Shown piece by piece: positions 8,615 to 19,300 of a stretch of DNA of 64,000 nucleotides. Below the pieces are notes generated by a model. That model was not told where the DNA came from. It saw only the letters and a list, made by a program, of their open reading frames with translations, and searched no databases. Position 1 is the first letter of the stretch, and each line of letters starts with the position of its first letter. Both the position numbers and the translations under genes were made by a program. The DNA comes from G963662905 sp963676415 (GTDB taxonomy: Bacteria; Bacteroidota; Bacteroidia; Bacteroidales; WRLA01): positions 3,844,001 through 3,908,000 of the forward strand of contig OY781097.1 of the NCBI GenBank assembly GCA_963676415.1, in the 5' to 3' direction.

Positions 8615-8677
8615 AGCTTGTAATTATATGATTATAAGCTATTTATAAATATTAATATGGTAATAGGAAGTGAAATA

Positions 8678-8715
8678 TTTTATGATATTTCATAATTTTA
8701 TTAAATATCATAAAA
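8678..8715. promoter_or_regulatory. 13-bp palindrome, candidate enhancer for the sigma54 activator
   Basis: TTTTATGATATTT (8678-8690) pairs perfectly with AAATATCATAAAA (8703-8715) around 12 bases. It is centred about 90 bases upstream of the -24/-12 promoter, a normal distance for an activator binding site. It also sits 2 bases after the activator's stop codon, so a weak AT-only terminator is the alternative. Confidence 0.45.
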
Positions 8716-8717
8716 AT

Positions 8718-10493
8718 TTAAGATTTGCTGATCCCCAGTTTCTTCATGCGCGACACGAGTGTTTGTGCGTTTATCTCCAAAAGGGAAGCTGCTCCATTAG
8801 GGCCGCTTACGTGCCAATTTGTTTTATCGAGGGCTTTGCGGATATGTTTTCGCTCCATTTCTTCCAGGCTCATAATTTCGTCCGAAACCGATGGCTTTGA
8901 TTGCTGGAACCAATCGCCCATTTGAAGTTTATTTCCCTGAGAAATGATCATAGCGCGTTCAATGATGTTTTCCAGTTCACGTATATTTCCCGGCCATTGG
9001 TAATTAATCAGTAATTCCATTGTTCTACTGGGTATATTTGAGATCGTTCGTCCTATTTTATTGCTGTACTTATTTATAAATTGATGAACAAGAATGGGAA
9101 TATCTTCTTTGCGTTCATTCAAAGGGGGCAGGTTTAGTGGAAAAATATTCAGCCTGAAATATAAGTCTTCCCTGAAATTTCCTTTTTCAATTTCCTTGAT
9201 CAGGTTTCTGTTCGTTGCGGCCAAAATGCGCACATCAACCTTAATGGTTTTTGGGTTACCCAGGCGTTCAAATTCTCCTTCCTGAAGGACACGCAAAATT
9301 TTGGCCTGCAAATCAATAGGCAGTTCGCCGATTTCATCCAGGAAAATACTGCCGCCATCAGCCAGCTCAAAGCGACCAATTTTTTTCTCATAAGCGCCTG
9401 TAAAGGCTCCTTTTTCGTGCCCGAATAATTCGCTTTCAATCAATTCAGAATGTAATGATGCGCAGTTGACTTTCACCAATGGTCGTTTTGCTCGTTTGCT
9501 TATGTTGTGTACTGCTCTGGCAATTAATTCTTTGCCGGTTCCTGTTTCGCCAAGTATTAATACAGTTGAGTCAGTATTTGATACCTGTTCAACCATTTTT
9601 AATACTTTTTTCATTTTAGGGCTTTGCGTTATAATCTCATCAAAATTATTCAGTAGTTTAATTTCCTCCTGTAAATACACATTTTCGTCTTCGAGTTGGC
9701 TTTTGAGCCTTTTTACTTCTTGGAGCGCATTTTTAATCTTCAGCTCAGCTTTTCTTTGCTCTGTAACATCCTGGGTAATTCCGATTATCCTTGAAACTTT
9801 GCCTTGCTGGTTTTTAACCGGAATAAGTCGGGTATAAAAATGTTTTAGCCCATCACCCAGTTCCACATCCTCATCATAATCAATAATTTCACCCCTGGAA
9901 CAGCATTTAATATAATTTTTCGATATTTTCTTAGTTATTTCGGACGGAAAAATTTCTTCCAGATATTTGCCTTTCACTTCTGCGCTTTTCTTACCGATAA
10001 CTTTTTCTTCTGCAGGATTGAGCCCGGCAAAACGGAAACGATTGTCACTGGACACATCTAAAATGAATATGAGATCCGAGATATTGTCATGCAAACTTCG
10101 GTAGTAACTTTCGCTTTCTTTAATTTTGGTTTCATTGGCTTTCCGCTCCGATATATCTCGTATGAAACTGCATGAAAATTCCTGACCTTCGAACTCAATG
10201 AAATTTTGAGCTACTTCCACCGGAATCAAGCTGCCATCAATACGCATCTGTAGTTTTTCAAACAGCAGGTGTTTTTTTTCTTTCAGGATATTCCAACGGT
10301 TTTCCCAGAATTTTTCATCCTCACCCGGGTTGAGGTGATATGCTTTTTTACCTATAATTTTTTCGGGTTTATAACCAAAAACATTCTCAACAGCTTTATT
10401 AATATAATGTATTTTCCCTGAGCTATCTACCCACAGTATAACATCCTGGGCACTGTCAATTGTATGTTGAGCAAGTTGTTGAAATTTTTTCAT
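8718..10493 (-). CDS. PAS-PAS sigma54-dependent transcriptional activator
   Basis: 591 residues. Two PAS domains (about 5-118 and 125-245, each ending in an IRDISERKA or TQDVTEQRKAE linker) are followed by a coiled coil and an AAA+ sigma54-interaction domain. That domain has GETGTGKE (315-322, Walker A), GAFTGA (362-367, sigma54 contact loop) and FLDEIGE (384-390, Walker B). The C-terminus (about 545-591) is a Fis-type HTH. There is no receiver domain, so it likely senses a small ligand or redox state through the PAS domains. It lies divergent-in-order just upstream of the OMP-SDR operon that carries a -24/-12 promoter, its probable target. Confidence 0.93.
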   Translation of the reverse strand: MKKFQQLAQHTIDSAQDVILWVDSSGKIHYINKAVENVFGYKPEKIIGKKAYHLNPGEDEKFWENRWNILKEKKHLLFEKLQMRIDGSLIPVEVAQNFIEFEGQEFSCSFIRDISERKANETKIKESESYYRSLHDNISDLIFILDVSSDNRFRFAGLNPAEEKVIGKKSAEVKGKYLEEIFPSEITKKISKNYIKCCSRGEIIDYDEDVELGDGLKHFYTRLIPVKNQQGKVSRIIGITQDVTEQRKAELKIKNALQEVKRLKSQLEDENVYLQEEIKLLNNFDEIITQSPKMKKVLKMVEQVSNTDSTVLILGETGTGKELIARAVHNISKRAKRPLVKVNCASLHSELIESELFGHEKGAFTGAYEKKIGRFELADGGSIFLDEIGELPIDLQAKILRVLQEGEFERLGNPKTIKVDVRILAATNRNLIKEIEKGNFREDLYFRLNIFPLNLPPLNERKEDIPILVHQFINKYSNKIGRTISNIPSRTMELLINYQWPGNIRELENIIERAMIISQGNKLQMGDWFQQSKPSVSDEIMSLEEMERKHIRKALDKTNWHVSGPNGAASLLEINAQTLVSRMKKLGISKS

Positions 10494-10512
10494 GTTCTGA
10501 ATTTTCTTATAT

Positions 10513-10520
10513 CAAAACTA
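10513..10520 (-). promoter_or_regulatory. -7 element upstream of the PAS activator
   Basis: On the minus strand TAGTTTTG matches TAnnTTTG, 19 bases before the start at 10493. No well-spaced -33 TTG is visible. Confidence 0.4.
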
Positions 10521-10572
10521 TTAATTGTTGCAGTACTAAAATGTGAGGCAACAAAATGCTTGCTAAAAATAC

Positions 10573-10602
10573 AAAAAAAAAGGCTGCCTTTTATGACAGC
10601 CC
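10573..10602 (-). terminator. Rho-independent terminator of the serA-DUF1015 operon
   Basis: On the minus strand GGCTGTCATAAAAGGCAGCC forms a 5-bp GGCTG/CAGCC stem with a 10-base loop, followed by a run of nine T residues. It lies 26 bases after the DUF1015 stop. Confidence 0.88.
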
Positions 10603-10627
10603 TGGATTTCAATTATTTAATGAAATC

Positions 10628-11893
10628 TTATTCATCATCAATTTCATCAAGTTTATGTATGGCCAAACCGCTGCGCAGTTTCGGTTCAAACCAGGTTGTT
10701 TTGGGAGGCATGATGTTTCCGCTATCGGCAATGTCGATCAGTTGCTTCATGCTCACCGGATAAAGCGCAAAGGCAGCAGCCATTTCTCCGCTGTCAACCC
10801 GGCGCTCCAATTCGGCCAATCCACGGATTCCGCCAACAAAGTCGATACGGTTTGAGGTACGCAGGTCTTTGATGTCGAGCATTTCATCCAAAACATATTT
10901 GCTCAGGATCGTAACATCAAGTACGCCAATCGGATCATTGTTATCATAAGTATGATCTTTGGCATCAAGGATATACCATTTGCCATCGAGATACATACTG
11001 AATTGATGTAATTGTTGAGGGGCGAAGACTTCCGGTCCAAATTCGCGAACATTAAAATGTTTTTCGAGAAGTTGCAGCAGTTCTTCCTTGCTGTGATTGT
11101 TCAGATCTTTAACAACACGGTTATAATCAATAATTTGCAATTGATTGTCGGGGAAAAGCACACTGAGGAAATAGTTGTATTCTTTTACCGGAGTAGGGTA
11201 TTTGTCCTTTTCTCTTTGCTCAAGGCCAACACGTGCAGCAGCAGCAGTGCGGTGGTGCCCGTCGGCGACATAAGTATAAGGAACTTTTTCCTCAAATAAA
11301 GTTACGATTTTGTGGTTTACAATTTCGTCGTTAATTACCCAGAAGTGGTGTCCGACGCCGTCATCGCTGGTAAAATCGTATTCAGGAGCTTCATTATCTA
11401 CTATGCTGCTTACAATTACATCAATCTCTTTTACAGCAGGATAAGTAAAGAAAACCGGTTCGATATTGGCATTGTTAATGCGCACATGTATCATGCGGTC
11501 GTCTTCTTTGTCTTTGCGTGTAAGCTCGTGCTTTTTGATAACTCCATTGATATAATCGTCAATGTGCGAACAGCCTACCAGTCCATATTGCCTGTGGCCG
11601 TTCATCGTTTGTGCGTAGATGTAGAATTTTGATTTTCTCTCTTGCAGGAGATAGCCCCTTTTCTGGAACATTTTGAAATTTTCTACAGCTTTATCATACA
11701 CTTCCTGCGAATGGATATCAACTTCCGGATCAAGATCTATTTCGGATTTTGTGATATGAAGCAGGGAGTGGATATTGCCTTGTGCTTCTCTTCGTGCTTC
11801 TTCTGAGTTAAGCACATCATACGGTCTTGAGGCCACTTTACTGGCCAGCTCTTTTGGCGGGCGAAGCCCCCTAAACGGTTTGAAAATTGCCAT
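10628..11893 (-). CDS. DUF1015 family protein
   Basis: 421 residues, the normal length for the DUF1015 family. It begins with the family hallmark FKPFRGLRPP and ASRPYDVL, and contains YVADGHHRTAAA, a conserved ADGHHR motif. Its biochemical role is not settled. In Bacteroidota it is repeatedly found beside serA, as here, which suggests a link to serine metabolism. It is last of three genes read as an operon with 25-27 base gaps and is followed by a strong terminator. Confidence 0.88.
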   Translation of the reverse strand: MAIFKPFRGLRPPKELASKVASRPYDVLNSEEARREAQGNIHSLLHITKSEIDLDPEVDIHSQEVYDKAVENFKMFQKRGYLLQERKSKFYIYAQTMNGHRQYGLVGCSHIDDYINGVIKKHELTRKDKEDDRMIHVRINNANIEPVFFTYPAVKEIDVIVSSIVDNEAPEYDFTSDDGVGHHFWVINDEIVNHKIVTLFEEKVPYTYVADGHHRTAAAARVGLEQREKDKYPTPVKEYNYFLSVLFPDNQLQIIDYNRVVKDLNNHSKEELLQLLEKHFNVREFGPEVFAPQQLHQFSMYLDGKWYILDAKDHTYDNNDPIGVLDVTILSKYVLDEMLDIKDLRTSNRIDFVGGIRGLAELERRVDSGEMAAAFALYPVSMKQLIDIADSGNIMPPKTTWFEPKLRSGLAIHKLDEIDDE

Positions 11894-11918
11894 AGTAGTG
11901 TACGGTTAATTTATTTTG

Positions 11919-12329
11919 TTAGTCATCTAATGAATCTCCATCACGTTGATTACGCTGCAGGGAACCGATAAAAGCACCCAGCATTTTGGTCATTTCCATC
12001 AGCTGGTTGCGTGATTCCTGTTCTTCTTCTTCAGAAAGATAGCCGAGCTGAAAGGCAATGCTTGTAAATACAACGCATTCACGGATAGAACTCTTGGCCA
12101 TTTTTAAGTAGTAGATAAACTGGCTTTTGTTCCTCGCAGAACCCTCTGCAATATTAATGGAAATATTCACAGCGGCAGTCTGAAATTTGTCCATCAGCAC
12201 CTGGCTTTTGTCGTCGGCCAATGCCTGATGTTGGTTCACCCAACAGATGTAATCGAGGGATTTGTGGTAAATGCGCAATTCTTCAAAGCGGAAGAATGTG
12301 CCGTGTCTTTCGTTTTCAAAATCGTTCAT
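11919..12329 (-). CDS. Four-helix bundle protein (S23/avd-like family)
   Basis: 136 residues, nearly all helical. FEELRIYHKSLDYI, INIAEGSARNKSQFIYYLKMAKSS and an ECVVF motif are typical of the 23S-rRNA-intervening-sequence (S23) four-helix proteins. These form pentameric barrels with positively charged surfaces, and their cellular job is unknown. It is inserted between serA and DUF1015 with short gaps. It is only distantly like the tandem copies at 23.9-24.8 kb. Confidence 0.8.
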   Translation of the reverse strand: MNDFENERHGTFFRFEELRIYHKSLDYICWVNQHQALADDKSQVLMDKFQTAAVNISINIAEGSARNKSQFIYYLKMAKSSIRECVVFTSIAFQLGYLSEEEEQESRNQLMEMTKMLGAFIGSLQRNQRDGDSLDD

Positions 12330-12356
12330 AGGGCTTATTTTTAGTGGGTTAGTTTA

Positions 12357-13283
12357 TCACTTGTTCACCTGGAAAGTAGTATCTCCGTTTTCGAAGTAAG
12401 CAATGATCTGGTTTGCTCCGGCAAGTCCGGCATTGATGTTTGCTTCAGATGTTTGGGCTCCCATTTTCTTAGGTGTGAAAAAGAACCTTCCGGCAAATTT
12501 TTCTGCAATCTCATCCTTGCAGTCTGGTGCGATATCGCTGATATACTGGAAATCGGCACGTTCAGCAAAAACTTTCAGCAAGCTTTCTTCGCAAATTACT
12601 TCTTTGCGTGCTGTATTTACAAGGCAGGCGCCTTTTGGCATGCTGTTGAGCAAATTAAAATTGATCGATCCTTTTGTTTTGGCATTGGCAGGGATGTGCA
12701 GGCTTATATACTGGCAGTTTGCATAAAGCTCTTCTGCTGTTTCCAATACCTTAACACCATCTTTTTCAATATCTTCCTTCTTTACGAATGGATCGAATGC
12801 GAAAACTTCCATACCGAAACCTTTGGCGATGTTGGCTACGTAGCGGCCTACATTTCCATAAGCATGGATACCGATTTTTTTACCGCGAAGCTCAGTGCCC
12901 GCTTTACCATTAAACTGATTGCGTGCAAGGAAAACCATCATGCCAATAGCAAGTTCTGCAACAGCATTGGAATTCTGACCGGGCGTATTCATGGCAACAA
13001 TGCCTTTTTCTGTGGCAGCTTCCAGGTCGATATTGTCGTAGCCTGCTCCGGCGCGCACAATAACTTTCAGCTTTTCAGAAGCTTCAATTACTTCGCGGGT
13101 GGCTTTGTCACTGCGGATAATCATCGCGTCAGCATTTTTTGCAGCATTAATGAAGTCTTGCTTGTCGGCGTACTTTTCCAAAAGTGCAAATTCGTAACCT
13201 GCTTTTTCTACAATGTTTTTGATGCCTTCAACGGCAGCGGGGGCAAAGGGCTTTTCGGTAGCAACTAAAACTTTTTTCATCAT
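12357..13283 (-). CDS. serA: 3-phosphoglycerate dehydrogenase
   Basis: 308 residues, the short form without regulatory ACT domain. It oxidises 3-phosphoglycerate with NAD+ as the first step of serine synthesis. Visible motifs are VRAGAGYDNID (substrate loop with Arg), the Rossmann GIHAYGNVGRYVA, and LVNTARKEV with the catalytic Arg. The usual active-site histidine segment TPHxG reads TPKKMGAQT, with Lys in place of His, which I recall as a feature of the Bacteroidota subgroup. A second ATG three bases later is an alternative start. It leads the serA-four-helix-DUF1015 operon; serC is not adjacent. Confidence 0.9.
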   Translation of the reverse strand: MMKKVLVATEKPFAPAAVEGIKNIVEKAGYEFALLEKYADKQDFINAAKNADAMIIRSDKATREVIEASEKLKVIVRAGAGYDNIDLEAATEKGIVAMNTPGQNSNAVAELAIGMMVFLARNQFNGKAGTELRGKKIGIHAYGNVGRYVANIAKGFGMEVFAFDPFVKKEDIEKDGVKVLETAEELYANCQYISLHIPANAKTKGSINFNLLNSMPKGACLVNTARKEVICEESLLKVFAERADFQYISDIAPDCKDEIAEKFAGRFFFTPKKMGAQTSEANINAGLAGANQIIAYFENGDTTFQVNK

Positions 13284-13330
13284 TTACATATTTACGTGTT
13301 AGATAAAGCAAAAATAGTGTTAATGAATAA

Positions 13331-13338
13331 CAAAGATA
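13331..13338 (-). promoter_or_regulatory. -7 element of the serA operon
   Basis: On the minus strand TATCTTTG matches TAnnTTTG, 47 bases before the serA start. A -33 TTG at standard spacing is not evident. Confidence 0.5.
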
Positions 13339-13376
13339 GGCTTTTGATTGAATATTTCCTAAGATTTTATGCGCAA

Positions 13377-16300
13377 TTAATGTAAGATGCTGATTACGCC
13401 CTGAATCTGCTCTTCTCCGGGAATTTGAAGAATGAAATAGTAGGTGCCGTCTGAAGCCCGGCTGCCATCATTTTTTTTGCCGTCCCAGTCGTTCTGATAA
13501 TTGCTGAAGGATGCAATTTCTTTTCCCCAACGATTGAAAATCAATAATTTATTTCCCGGGTAATATTGGATGTTTATTATCTCAAAGTAATCATTATACC
13601 CATCTCCATTAGGTGTTATAACATTTGGAATTGTTAGCGGACATCCTTCTTCCGGTAAATAAATCTCTTTTTCAATTTGACAGGAATTATTATCGCTTAC
13701 AATCAGGTGGTAGGTGCCTGCCGGAATATCATAAAGACCGGATGCTGCACTGCCATTGTTCCATAGATAGCTATAGGGTTCAATGCCTCCATCCACGTAG
13801 CTTTCAATCTTGCCATTGGATCGCCCGATACAAATAACTGGCTCAATATCAAAGCCAAGCAAAAGCTTGTTGGGCTGGGTTACCAAAAAGCTCTCCAGGG
13901 CTTTGCAGCCGTTTTTATCGGTGAGTTCGGCTCTGTACATGCCCGCCTTGCACAAAAGAAGCTCTGTTCCGGTACTTCCGTCATCCCAAATAATGCTGTA
14001 TGGCTCTGTTCCACCCTTTGGATTCAAATATATAGCGCCATCTTCATCACCATAGCAGCGGACCGAAATAATATCTGCATTGAAATTTATAGAATCGGGT
14101 GAACCCACATAAAAATCAGCTGCATCAACGCAATTGGCCGAATCCTGAACAATAAGCTGGTAATTTCCGCGGGGGAGATCCCGGATATCCTGACTTTCCG
14201 ACCCGGTGGACCACAGAAAATGATACGGCGGATGCCCACCGCTTATTTGTGTTTCGATGCTGCCATCCTTAGTGCCCGAATAACAACTTGCATCACTGAT
14301 ACTTGCATTAATGATGATTTCTTCTGCCTGGCCGATTTCGAAAAAGAAAAGGGTGTCACATTCCTGTACATCCCTGATGCTCAAGCTGTAATTGCCAGCG
14401 GGTAAATTGCTGATATTGCTTCCGGTTTCGCCGTTCGACCATTCAAAGGTATAGGGAGGGCTTCCTCCGCTGACAGTGGTGGTGATGCTGCCGCTTTCAT
14501 CGCCAAAGCAGATGCAGTCTTTAATTTCCGCCTCCAACGTAATGGGCGTTTGGGGTTGGTGAATTTCAAATTCAAATATTGTGTCGCAATCATGGGCATC
14601 CGTCAGCAAAAGCTCATGAATACCGGCAGTGAGACCTGATGCTATGCTGTCTGTGCTGCCATTCGTCCATAGGAAAGTATATGGTTTTGTGCCGCCCTGC
14701 GCATGAATTTCAATACGGCCGTCACTGCCTCCAAAACAGTTTACTTCTTTGATTTCTGCCGTAAGGTTTATTATTTCCGGATCCGTGAGCACAAAAAACA
14801 GGCTTGTATCGCAATTGTTGGCATCGCTAAGCTGCAATTCGTAGGTTCCGGCCTTTAAATTGGTGATTTCGGCGCTGCTTTCTCCGTTCGACCATAGATA
14901 TTGGTATGGAGAAGTTCCGCCTGATGCTTCAATATTAATGCTCCCATCGTTGCTGCCATTACAGGATGGATTTTTAATAACTGATTGAATATTAAATTTT
15001 TCTGGCTGTTGAATAAACCAGTTTTCTTCAATCGTGCATTCATTTTGATCATGAAACAAAAGGCTGTAAGTACCTGCCGGGATGTTGTTTAGCACCGAAT
15101 CAGTTTCACCACCGACCCAGAGGAAGGAGTAAGGTTGTGTTCCTCCATGTGCGCGAACGCTAATGGCTGCATCATTCAGGCCAAAACAGGATACATGTGT
15201 GATATCGGCTTCAAGCCAAATGCTGTCGGCTTGCAGGATTTCAAACCAAAGAACTGTGTCGCAGTCGTTTGCATCGCTGAGGAAAGCCTGATAAGTTCCG
15301 GCGGGCAGATTGCCGGTATAACTGCCGCTTTCGCCATGCTGCCATTCAATTTCGTAGGGTGCAGTTCCTCCGCTAAGCTCGAGTTGTATGCTCCCGCTAG
15401 AATCACCAAAGCAGGCTACATCCTGAATTTGCGCTTCAATTTGGTAGGCTTTAGGCGTTTCCAATTCATAGATGAGGGTAGTGTCGCAATTTCCCCGATC
15501 CGTAATATGTAGCTCGTAAGTTCCGCCATTCAGGCCGCCTATCGAATCCATTCCTTCAACTCCATCCCAGAAATACCGATAAGGTGGCCGTGAACCACTG
15601 ACATTTACAGTGATAAAACCATCATTGCTGTAAGCGCATCGGGGCGGGTGCAGGCTGTCTGTAATCAGGAAAAGTCCGGCCTGCTCCACTTCAAAACTTA
15701 AAGTTGTATCGCAATTGAGTGAATCAGAAACAGTAAGCTCATAAATTCCTGGCAACAAATTATCAATGACATGACCGCTTGCGCCATTTGACCACAAATA
15801 GGTATAAGGAGGAGTGGCGCCACTGACATCCACCTGGATTTTTCCGTCGGGTTTTCCAAAGCAGCCAGGAGCGCTTATGGAAGAAATAATGAAATAGGGC
15901 AGAGGTTCATTGATTTCGTAGCTATGGCTTTGGCTGCATCCTGCCGCATCATTGATAATAACCGAATGCATCCCGGCACATAAGCTGTCGGCAATTGCAG
16001 TGGTATCGCCATTCGACCAATGAAACTGATAGGGTGCCAGCCCGCCAAAGGGAAATAATTCAATAATTCCATCGCACTGACCGTAACAGCTGACGTTTTC
16101 AAGCTCCAGTTTTCCGGAAGGATAAAAAGTGTTAACGGCCATACTATCGGTAAAACTGCATCCGATGGAATCGGTCATATGCAGATGAAGCACAAAATCC
16201 AGTGGCGCTTTAAACAGGATGTTTTCTGTTCCCTGACCACTGATAATCAGTGAATCTGGTTGCCAGATAATTGATTCAATACCGCTTGTAGAAGTAATAT

Positions 16301-19300
16301 TGACCTGTAAATGAATACTGTCGCCCCGGCAGATGCTGGTATCGGAAGCTAGGTCACTTGCTGCCTGTGAGGAAGTTATGGTTACGGTGTCAAAAACAAC
16401 ACATCCTTCCGGGCTGCCTACTTTGAGGTAAAAAGACTGGCTGTTTACCACGCTTACTAAAGCGGTACTGTCATCCGGAAAATTATTGAGCGTATCCGAA
16501 AAAGCCGGATTGGAAGACCAAAGGAAATATTCGGGCTGGGGCGAGGCGTGGGCAAGCAGTTCCCAGCTTTCATGGCAAATTATGGTGTCTGCACCGCCCC
16601 AGGCATATTGCTCCGAAACATAAACCCATTGGCGTATTGTATCGGCACAAACGCCATTAGTAACTGTAAGGGTATAGAGTGTGCTTTGCCCGGGCGAGGC
16701 AATGGGATTGGCAATAGTGCTGTCGCTCAGCCCGTTTGTTGGATGCCAGTGATAATGGATGCCAGTGTCGGGTACAGGCTCAATTCCTATTTGGATGGGT
16801 GATCCGCTGCAAATGGCCGTATCGGGCAAATAGTATGAGGTGTCGCTCATTACCAGTACGTTGCGGATAATGGTGTCTGTTGGGTAGCATCCATTAAGCA
16901 TATGAGCGATCAGCTGCACGCTGAAAATTCCGGGCTGGTTATATGTATGCACGGGATTTTCTTCGGTGGAAGTATTGGCGCTTCCTGATGAGGGATCACC
17001 AAAATTCCATTCGAAACTGCTTCCTTGCCCCAGGTTTTCAAATTCAACGATATATGCTGAGCAGCCGGGTGCCGGTTGCTTGAAGTCAGCCAAAGCAAAA
17101 TCGGACTGCACATGGATCTTAAAAACGGCATTATTGCAGTTTCCGCCATTATTTGTATTTGACCATGCGCCCGGATTGGGCCAGGTTGGGAATTGCTGGC
17201 AGTTTCCACAGCTTGCACAAACCGATTGGTAGATATAGCCTCTTTTATCAAATCTGCTGGTACCGCCGTCCACATGGTCGTGGCCGCTGTAATAACAGGA
17301 GCCGTAATGCAGTTCGCCAAAATAGGTTCCATAAGAAATGTTATTCATATCCTCTTCAAATACAGCGATATAGAAATCCTGACCGTCCGTTGTGCTTTGA
17401 GCAGCATCGGGTGTGATTTCCATGCCAACCGTCCCAAAATCATCGCCCCAGGCATAATGATGGCCGTTTATCGTATAATTGCCCCATATTCTTCCCCAGC
17501 CGGAAACATAAATACGGTTGCACATATCAATACCAAAAGCTGTTGGACTGATATTGGGAGTTCCGCTTCCGGTTCCGAAAACAGTGGACCAGGAAATCTG
17601 ATCCAGGCTTGAAGGAAATTTTGCGATAAACTGGCCGCTGTTTTGCTGCGCGTAGGGAGGATTGTTGATAATCAGTTGGGAAGCCTGAGCTGCGGTTTGT
17701 CCATAAATAAAAACATCATCATCACGACTGCAGCGCACAAAATAAGCCTGGTCATAAGCATCACTGCCATAATAAGTTGAGCCGGTCAAAGAGCTGCCAT
17801 CCGGGCTGAAGGCACAAACAAAAGCATCGGTGCTGCCGCCCTGAAAACTGCTTTGCCATGCATTGGAAGTCATTGGAAAATCCTGCGAAACAGTTCCGCC
17901 GGAGGCATATAACCTGCCCTCGCTATCAATATCTACGGAATAAACCGCATCATCCAGGCTGCCACCAATGTAAGAGCTCCATACCAGCTGGCTCAAAGCA
18001 GGGTCCAGACGAAAAGCCACGCCTTCCTGTAGTCCATTGTTTGATGTCTGGAAGGCATTTGCAGTAACAGGAAAATCGTCCGAAAAAGTGCAGGAACCTA
18101 TATAAACATTGTTTTGATCATCCGTAATAATTTCTCCTCTGGCGCCATCACCATAATTATAGTACAGGCTGTCGTTTCCATGCATCAGGTAGGGAGCGTA
18201 ACGACTACGGTAATTAAGGCCGTCATTCTTGCTGCCGCCGATGAATGTAGAATGAACCAGCTGGCTACCGTCACTGCTCAGGCAGGCCACAAAAAGATCG
18301 ACACCCTGCGGAAAGCTCAGGACGCCATCGTAATAAATGCTGGTGCCTCCATTAAAACTGTTGTCCCAGGCATTATTTGTAATTGGAAAATCGGGCGATC
18401 CGGTTGTGCCAAAAATTAAAAGTTCATTGTTTTGATTTACCACAAGGCTGTGCGGCAGATCGGCATAAGTTCCGCCCAGATATGTTGCGTAAAGCCGTTC
18501 TGTGCCTGTGGGATTGTATTTGATAATGGCAATATCCCAGTTGCCGCCAAAATTCTGCTGAAATGCACCGGGACTTACCGGATAGCCCGAACCGCTCACG
18601 ATACCACCAGAATAAACATTGCCTTCGAGGTCATCAGTAGCACTGAAGCCCCAGTTATCGCTCAGGGAGCCTGTATAGGTTGAAAAAATCAGTTCGGGAT
18701 CAATAATAAAAGCTTCTCCTTTTTTGATTCCTTTGGGTGCAAAACTGAGAATATTTTGATTCAGCTGGAAATTGCATTGAATGAAGTCCTTGCGGCCATC
18801 TTTGGTTTTCCATGCTACCGGGCTTAATTCGTTGATTTCATCAAGACTTGTCCCGATAATAAGATGGCCGTGCTCAATTTTCAGATCGTCCTGTCCTTTA
18901 TATTGCAGTTGAATCTGCTTGTAATCAGCATTTTCATTTATAATGAATTCATATTTCAGGCGCTGACCTTCGCTGGTATAAAACCTGAGGTCGATGCCGG
19001 GCCATGCGTTTTCATAGAGAATTTCGGAAAAAGAGCGCACGCCTGAGCTGTTGCTATGCGTGTTTCCGGTGAAAAAATTGCTGATCAATGGTTTCTGGCC
19101 TTGCCCGCTGACCATCGCACTTTCATTATCAAGGAGTTTGACTTTTAAGGCATGTCCATGAATTTGGCAATCATGGTGGTGCTCATGATCGTTGTGATGC
19201 GCATGTGAATGCTTGATATCTTCCGGGTCCAAGATACTGATCGTCCATCCATCGGCTTCAAAAAAAACGCTGAGGTGATCCGCTAATTGCGCTTTAAAAA

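Noticed and set aside
15135..15512. ORFs on the plus strand within the SprB-repeat gene
   Set aside because: Repetitive coding sequence often leaves antisense frames open; the minus-strand gene explains the region completely.
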